NCBI RefSeq assembly: GCF_042477335.2
Contig: NC_091260.1
Coordinates: 49,185,001 to 49,249,000 of the forward strand
Length of the DNA: 64,000 nucleotides
Direction of reading: 5' to 3'
Source: Ovis canadensis
Lineage: Eukaryota > Chordata > Mammalia > Artiodactyla > Bovidae
A program made the translations under genes and the position numbers. Under the pieces are notes generated by a model. It did not search any database, was not told the DNA's origin, and saw only the letters and a program-made list of their open reading frames with translations. Shown here piece after piece: positions 58,700-64,000 of the stretch (position 1 is its first letter; every line of letters starts with the position of its first letter).

Positions 58700-58915
58700 C
58701 TCGGAGTGATCATAAAGAAGAACCAGTTACTCCAAAACTGGGTTTCTAATGCTGTATAGTGGAATCATGGGAGGTGAGGGGGTTACGAAATATACTCATG
58801 CCCAAGCCCCACCCAGATCAACTGAACCAGAATTTCTGTGGGTGAAACTGAGTCACCGGTAAGTTTAAAGAAACACTCCAGGCAATTCCAAGATGCAGCC
58901 AAGGCTGAGACATGC
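58700..58915 (-). mobile_element. MER5-like hAT fragment
   Basis: Contains tggaatcatgggaggtgagg, gcccaagccccacccagatc, aactgaaccagaatttctgt and ccaaggctgagac, typical of old MER5-type elements. Strand is uncertain. Confidence 0.5.
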
Positions 58916-59628
58916 GGCTAAAAAGCAGAGTAAGGAAGAATACAACACAAAATGTCACAGAGGCAGGAATCCAAGGTGGGGCGGGGGGCGGTGAGAGAGT
59001 CTGGAGGTGGTGGAAATGTACTGCTGTGTCTTCCTGGCTGGTATTCTCTGCAGCCTCCTCCAGCTCCATCAACACAGTCTCTCCAACTGCCCCCCTCCCT
59101 CCTGCTTCCTCCTTCCCCAGCACTCCGGAATCCCCACCTCACCACATCCTCTTCCCCAGAGTGAAACTCAGGTCACATTCTTAGCTCTGCTGTGCATATT
59201 CACCAGGACAGACATCTCTTTGCTCTCACCCCTTTTCCTTGCAATGGGGCTTTAGTGAAACTGATGACCCAGAGAGAGGTCACTGGGCTCCCCGACTCCA
59301 AATAAACAAAGCGTGCATTGGCCCTGAGCTGTGGGTGTTTCAGGGTTCTTCAGGCTTTGCAGAACTCAGACAAAGAGAGCTGGGTAACCTCCAGCGTGCA
59401 GGGGATCCTAAGAGGTTAGCAAGGGTACTTCTGGCCACTCATCCATGTTTCCACAGGTTTGTCTAGTTTTTGGAGAGTCAAGAAAGCTGGGAGAAAACCT
59501 TCCTCCAGGCATGCCACTCAGAATGTACCAGAGAAGAGCCGGAATCTTTCCACACTGTCCCCCTTTCTTGCTGTGAGTGATGACTGTAAACCCAAGTCAT
59601 GAGAAATTGAACAAGGCAAGTGACTGGG

Positions 59629-59852
59629 CTGGGGCTTCCACGGTGGCTCAGACGGTAAAGAATCTGCCTGCAAGGTGGGAGACCTGGGTTTGATCCCTGG
59701 GTTGGAAGATCCCCTGAAGAAGGTAATGGCTACCCACTCCACTATTCTTGCCTGGAGAATTCTATGGACAGAGGAGCCTGGCAGGCTACAGTCCATGAGG
59801 TCACAAAGAGTCGGGACACAATTGAGCGACTAACACTTTCACTTTCTCTTAC
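59629..59852 (+). mobile_element. Bov-tA SINE with 8-bp TSD
   Basis: Sense copy from ggggcttccacggtggctca to the tail gagcgactaacactttcact. The repeat tgactggg at 59621-59628 and 59853-59860 flanks it. Confidence 0.88.
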
Positions 59853-61060
59853 TGACTGGGTCACTGGGAGGGGAGGGGGCTTTTCCAGGAAGTAAGGAGG
59901 AAAGGCTTGTATGCGTTGTGTGAAGAGAGCAAAGCCTGACATGTTCAGAAGGAAGATGAAGCCTCTCAGCAGCTCAGCTTACCTCCCAAGTTAGAATTTC
60001 AAACCCATGATTTCACATGGCCAGTCCCACTCACGGCGGGGACAACGGTCTGAACTGAGGTGTCACTGACCTCACAGTTCAGCAGCAAAGAGAAGCACAG
60101 CAGGGTGAGGAAATATTGACTGGGCCCCTTTTCTGGGCCCCACACTGGGATACAGAGAAGGACAGAGTCCCTGGGGCCCTTCTCAGAGCCCAACTGTGCA
60201 AATCCTGAGAGGACCTCCTCTCTCTGCCCCTCCACCTCCTTAGCGCCTCCCATACTTTGCCTCAGATTCCCCTCAGGGATTGGTGGCCCCCATTCCTTCA
60301 CTGGTTGCCAAGAGAAATAGGACTTGGCTGACATCCAGGAACCGGATGTGTTTTTCTTCAAATCCTTTTTTCCCCGTGTTTAGTGGGCCTGCAACCCTGG
60401 GTTGGTGGGTCAACTTACATGTCTGTTGTAGACAGAACATAGTCTCATGACTGGAGAGATCACGGGCAGCCCCCGAGAGAAGGAACAGGTGGCAGATATG
60501 AATGGGGTCGGTGTCCTGTCTCTCACTAGCTGAGTGGGGTTTTTTTTCTCGAACCTTCCATGGAAGGACTCTAATCTGTGCTCTTAAGAGTTTGGTTACA
60601 TGACTGATGAACAACCATTAAAACAGGGTGGTGGGGATGGAAGTGGAGGCAGCAAAAACAATTGGGTCTTGCCTTGAGCAAAAAGCCAAGTGACCCCAAA
60701 GAGAAGCAGGAGTCATTATGAGACTCCATCCATTTCCTTCCCTTTTTTACACGTGTCTGCAGTGACCTGGTGCAACTGCCCCCTCAACAATACTAGGATA
60801 TTCTAAGTAGATTTATTGTAAAAATTCATCTTCATTGAGTTGCATTCACGAGATGTCCACTGGGCACAGCTGGGAGCAGACGCTATAAGAAAGCGGGGTT
60901 GGAAAGGTATGCTTTGAGAATTAAAAAATATAATTTTAAAAATGTTAAAACTTCCTCAAGGTTTCTTTCTTGGGTATAGCAGTTTGCACTGATCACAGTT
61001 CTCAATTCCATTGTCGGTAGTCAAAGTCACACCATGCACATGAGGAAGGGTAGCCTGTAC

Positions 61061-61177
61061 CTTCTGGATGCTCCCACTGAACGGCTTGAGGATGCCCGAG
61101 TTCTTCTTCACGTCATCATAATTGGGAACCCCACCAATGAAAATGTCCGAGTTGCACTTAATCTGGGTGAAGCCTCC
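61061..61177 (-). CDS. EGFLAM: EGFLAM exon, LamG2
   Basis: 117 nt, 39 codons, phase 0 to phase 0. It lies between ctgttggcag and donor gtacag. It encodes [46 protein letters not shown] is the LamG strand motif, and the frame runs directly into IILNDRTIH of the next exon. Confidence 0.97.
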
Positions 61178-61590
61178 CTGCCAACAGATTAAAAACAAAA
61201 CAGGGTATAATCAACTGTGCCTCTGGTTCCCTATTAGGGAACAAATGGCTGAGGCAGTCTCAAGACTCATCATGACAATTTTTATACATATTGGCCTGAC
61301 CTTTGTCTTGTTTTTCATTACTGCTTACCACCTTTTTGATTTTTTGTAAATTTCTGGACATTTCTGAGATTCATCGTCTAGAAAATACAAGCGAATATGA
61401 TAGACCACTACATCATCAGTATCACTGCCTCCCTGCAGGAAAGTTACCTGTAACCTGTCAGTCTCAAGTGGGGCCATGTAACTTGCTTTGGTCAACAAAA
61501 CATGAGCAGGTGAGAAATGAATCATTTCTGGGCAGAGTCTTTCAGAGCCAAGAGTGGTTCCCTATGCCCTGTTCCTCTACCCCTATTTCC

Positions 61591-61785
61591 AGAGGTCCCC
61601 AACTTCCAGGATCTAATGCCTGACGATCTGAGATGGAGCTGATGTGATAATAATAGAAATGAAGTACACAATAAATGTAATGTGCTTGAATAATCTTGAA
61701 ACCATCCCTACCCTCCCATCCCTCTTCCGTGGAAAAATTGTCTTCCATGAAAGTGGACCCTGGTGCCAAAAACGTTGGGGATCAC
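61591..61785 (+). mobile_element. non-autonomous DNA transposon with inverted ends
   Basis: The left end aggtccccaacttccagg and right end acgttggggatcactg are imperfect inverted repeats. Interior phrases such as gaagtacacaataaatgtaa and aaattgtcttccatgaaag match a common mammalian MER-type hAT element. Confidence 0.65.
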
Positions 61786-62369
61786 TGTTATTCCTTCAGC
61801 CTGGGTCTCAGATTAAGGCTGCAGCTGACTGTTGATGGACATGTAATGTGAATAAGAAATAACCCCTCATTATAAACTGCTGCTATTTGGGGCACACGTG
61901 TGCCTGAGCCTCTCCTGGCAACTGACATCCCACTGGTTTAGCACTTTGCCTAGATTTGGATACATGATTCAAATTCCAGTATAGCGCTTATTGATATATT
62001 CACTAACGGTAAAGACAGAATTTCCTTAGGCCAAGAGAAAGGGAAAGCATGGCGAGCAGGAGGCATTCCTTGTTATCATATACAAAGGGCAGAGAAATTC
62101 CTTCCAGATTCTTAGAGACCCCCACTGTCAATCCCCAAAGGCTTCTCTTGCTTCTGGTCATTTCAACAGCCTAAACCCAACGGCTGGGCTAGATAACAAC
62201 CTGTGTGTGAGATTTAATGTCTGAACTCCTTCAAACATCTTAAGCAAAATGTTAAAATGCCCTAAGATAACATGTAAATTTGAGACCTCTGGGAATGAAC
62301 ACATTTGGGGTAACATAAGTATTGTTTTCTTTGATTTATGGTCAAAAGAAATACAAAGTGTAGCAGGAT

Positions 62370-62520
62370 TCATTTATTTACCAAATACTATTAGGTACCT
62401 ACCATGTCCCAGGTACTAAGTGGTACACAAACCACAGTAAATAAGAAAGCCCAGGTCCCTGCCTTCCAGGGGCTTACACTGTGGGGCAACACAGACAAGT
62501 AAACGGGCAGGTAAGATAAG
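62370..62520 (+). repeat. L2/MIR-age repeat fragment
   Basis: Contains tttatttaccaaatactatt, ccaggtactaagtggtacac and ttccaggggcttacactgtg, a pattern common to old L2-type 3' ends. Confidence 0.5.
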
Positions 62521-63366
62521 CCCTGTGAGGACTGCCCAGGTGACTATGGGGGCACCTGGCAGGGATAGGGCATCTCATACTCTGCTTCAGAATTAAGGAG
62601 TGGGAGGTGAAGCAGGAAGAGTCAAAACGAGTCTCAGAAACTGGCTGGAGTCAGAGATTGGAGGGCATGTTAGGTACAGGGCAAAGGCAAGGAGGGACCA
62701 CATCACACATGGATAGAAACTTACACTTCACCAAAAGAACAATGAGTTTTCAGCAAGAGAGAGAGTAATCAGTGTTTTAGGACTATCATTGGCCAGAGGG
62801 AGGAGAATGGATTTGGGGTCCAGTCGGGGTGGAGAAGAGGAGACAGAGGAACAGAGAGGAGGATGCTCCATCTAGGGGAGCGCTCGGAGTGGCTGAGTCC
62901 AGCCAGGTAACAGCAGAGAGGTCTCATAGTAGCCAGACTGAACTGCCTTCTGTCAATAACCTTCAGGCAGCTTTGAGGGTTCTTATTTAACTAGGGGATG
63001 TGGGGAATCATCAGAGGCAATGTCAGGAATCCTTGTGGATTAGGGAACCAGGCAGGAGCTGTCAGGACACACCCACGGAGAACCATTGTCATCCTGTCTT
63101 TAAAATAAAATACTAGGAGGAAAAGGAGGGCTGCAAGGTCAAAGGGATTTCAGAGAAGCAGGCTGTTTTGAAAACACTTGGGAGTTTCTTGGTTGTGTCA
63201 GGCAAACTGGGTGAGGTCTTGTGGGGTGACAGAAGTCTCTTTTGGCTCCTCATCAAAGTCCTCCCCCTGGCCCCGGCCCCCCCACCCACGCCTCTGCCAC
63301 CACCACCTGAAGTGGACATAAGGCGGGGCTGCAGCGGGACCACAGGAGGGAAGCAAACAGACTCAC

Positions 63367-63409
63367 CAAAGTGAGGCGCTCAGTGCCTGGATCCGCCACT
63401 TCCATTAAG
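63367..63409 (-). CDS. possible small EGFLAM exon (43 nt), uncertain
   Basis: The minus strand shows a good acceptor (cctgccactctcag) and a strong donor (gtgagt). After one base it reads LMEVADPGTERLTL and ends in phase 0, so it could join GGFTQIKC of the next exon in frame. However, I do not remember these residues in pikachurin, and 43 nt would need a matching phase in the preceding exon, which is not in the window. It may be a decoy or a rare cassette. Confidence 0.25.
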
Positions 63410-64000
63410 CTGAGAGTGGCAGGAAAACCTGAGTAAACCCCCTGATGGGGTTTTCTGAAGCCCTGGGAGCACTGCCCCTTTGAGTTTGCACAGCTTGACT
63501 CATCCTGGGCTGCGGGTGTTTCTTAGCGCAGCCAGCTGAGCAACGTGATGTCGGGTGTGGTTTGGACACTTAGGGGCTGGCTTAGCCTCCAGCATATCCT
63601 ATAACTCCTGTCCCCCTCCTTCTCTAAGCTCTAAGACCACTATCCTCGTTCACCAAGCCTTTGAACAGGGTATAACAGCTGTGAGGCAGAGACCCCTGAT
63701 CTCTGATTAAGGTTTAACTCACTGAGATCAAGAATGGGTCTTCCCACTCTGGTCTCAGGGAGGCCTCCCAAGAACGACCCTCAGATGCACACAGAACAGC
63801 CACGCCTTCCCTCCTACCTGCTTACACTGCTTTCCAAGTGGGCAGCTCCATCCATTCAAAAAGCCGATAAAGAGGACGCTGGTTCTACCAGTCCTGGTGT
63901 GGCAGTAACAGAACCCGAGGTGTGTGGTTTCTACCCTTGTGCTGTCTCTTCACTACAGGATCTCAAGGGTAAATACTGTGTCCCAAATAGTTCCTTATTT

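Larger units (their letters stand above)
58441..61060 (-). other. EGFLAM intron
   Basis: 2.6 kb with a MER5-like hAT fragment (about 58700-58915), a GGGGCGGGG patch near 58977 and a sense Bov-tA (59629-59852). No further exon was recognised. Confidence 0.7.
32666..63999 (-). other. EGFLAM: EGFLAM (pikachurin) gene, 3' half (gene-level entry)
   Basis: Pikachurin is a secreted matrix protein with fibronectin-III, EGF-like and laminin-G domains. It binds alpha-dystroglycan and organises photoreceptor ribbon synapses with bipolar-cell dendrites (known of the family). Seen here on the minus strand, in transcription order: exons 61177-61061, 58440-58260, 52689-52666 (optional microexon), 50137-50059, 46463-46320, 37997-37914, 34738-34635 and 33822-33668 with the stop. 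All phases join exactly and the translation ends [14 protein letters not shown], as in human EGFLAM from memory. The window covers the end of LamG2, the third EGF module and all of LamG3. Upstream exons lie beyond the right edge. The gene converges on LIFR. Confidence 0.95.
61178..64000 (-). other. EGFLAM intron reaching the window edge
   Basis: Contains a hAT element (61591-61785), an L2-like patch (about 62370-62520) and a possible small exon at 63367-63409. Otherwise no coding sequence is recognised. The next certain upstream EGFLAM exon must lie beyond 64000 unless the candidate is real. Confidence 0.6.

Noticed and set aside
7660..59860. tRNA-like heads of Bov-tA copies considered as tRNA genes
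   Set aside because: They have the SINE body and tail, lack a complete cloverleaf, and are dispersed copies rather than functional tRNAs.
38388..63343. Many 60-130 codon frames inside the right half, several with (C)LENPMD-type text
   Set aside because: The recurring motif text is the translated Bov-tA SINE, and the others are chance frames.

Overview
The window is mammalian nuclear DNA from a ruminant, almost certainly a bovid. The evidence is dense Bov-tA/Bov-A2 SINEs, several BovB (RTE) LINE copies, cetartiodactyl CHR-type SINEs, and L1/MIR/MLT1/hAT fossils around vertebrate exons with GT-AG introns. There are no bacterial, viral or CRISPR-type genes. Almost every long open frame is a shadow of an exon, a retrotransposon remnant or GC-rich chance.

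Two protein-coding genes lie tail to tail. On the + strand, from the left edge to about 21.95 kb, is the 3' half of LIFR (leukemia inhibitory factor receptor). It consists of eight exons (the first cut by the window edge) covering the membrane-proximal fibronectin-III region, the transmembrane helix and the cytoplasmic tail with box 1 and three YxxQ motifs, followed by a long repeat-poor 3'UTR of about 6.7 kb. On the - strand, from about 32.67 kb to the right edge, is the 3' half of EGFLAM (pikachurin). It consists of eight exons covering the end of the second laminin-G domain, the last EGF module, an optional 24-nt microexon and the third laminin-G domain. All exon phases join without a gap in both genes. 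The same convergent LIFR/EGFLAM order is known on human 5p13.

Layout: 1-15253 LIFR exons and introns; 15254 to ~21945 LIFR 3'UTR; ~21946 to ~32670 intergenic, with one SINE, one antisense BovB, one CHR SINE and a GC-rich stretch without a convincing gene; ~32670-33667 EGFLAM 3'UTR; 33668-61177 EGFLAM exons and introns; 61178-64000 EGFLAM intron, probably continuing beyond the window. Introns of EGFLAM between 38 and 46 kb are a patchwork of nested transposons.

The two genes are functionally unrelated. LIFR is a cytokine receptor that pairs with gp130 and signals through JAK/STAT3. Pikachurin is a secreted matrix protein that binds dystroglycan at photoreceptor ribbon synapses. I see no undescribed biological system. 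The most interesting local signals are a 5'-inverted (twin-primed) L1 copy ending 27 nt before a LIFR exon, a (TG)n tract starting at intron position +8 of a weak EGFLAM donor site, the in-frame EGFLAM microexon, a perfect miR-9 seed match found only in the longest predicted LIFR 3'UTR, and several retrotransposons with intact target-site duplications. Human-sequence comparisons are from memory and no database search was run.
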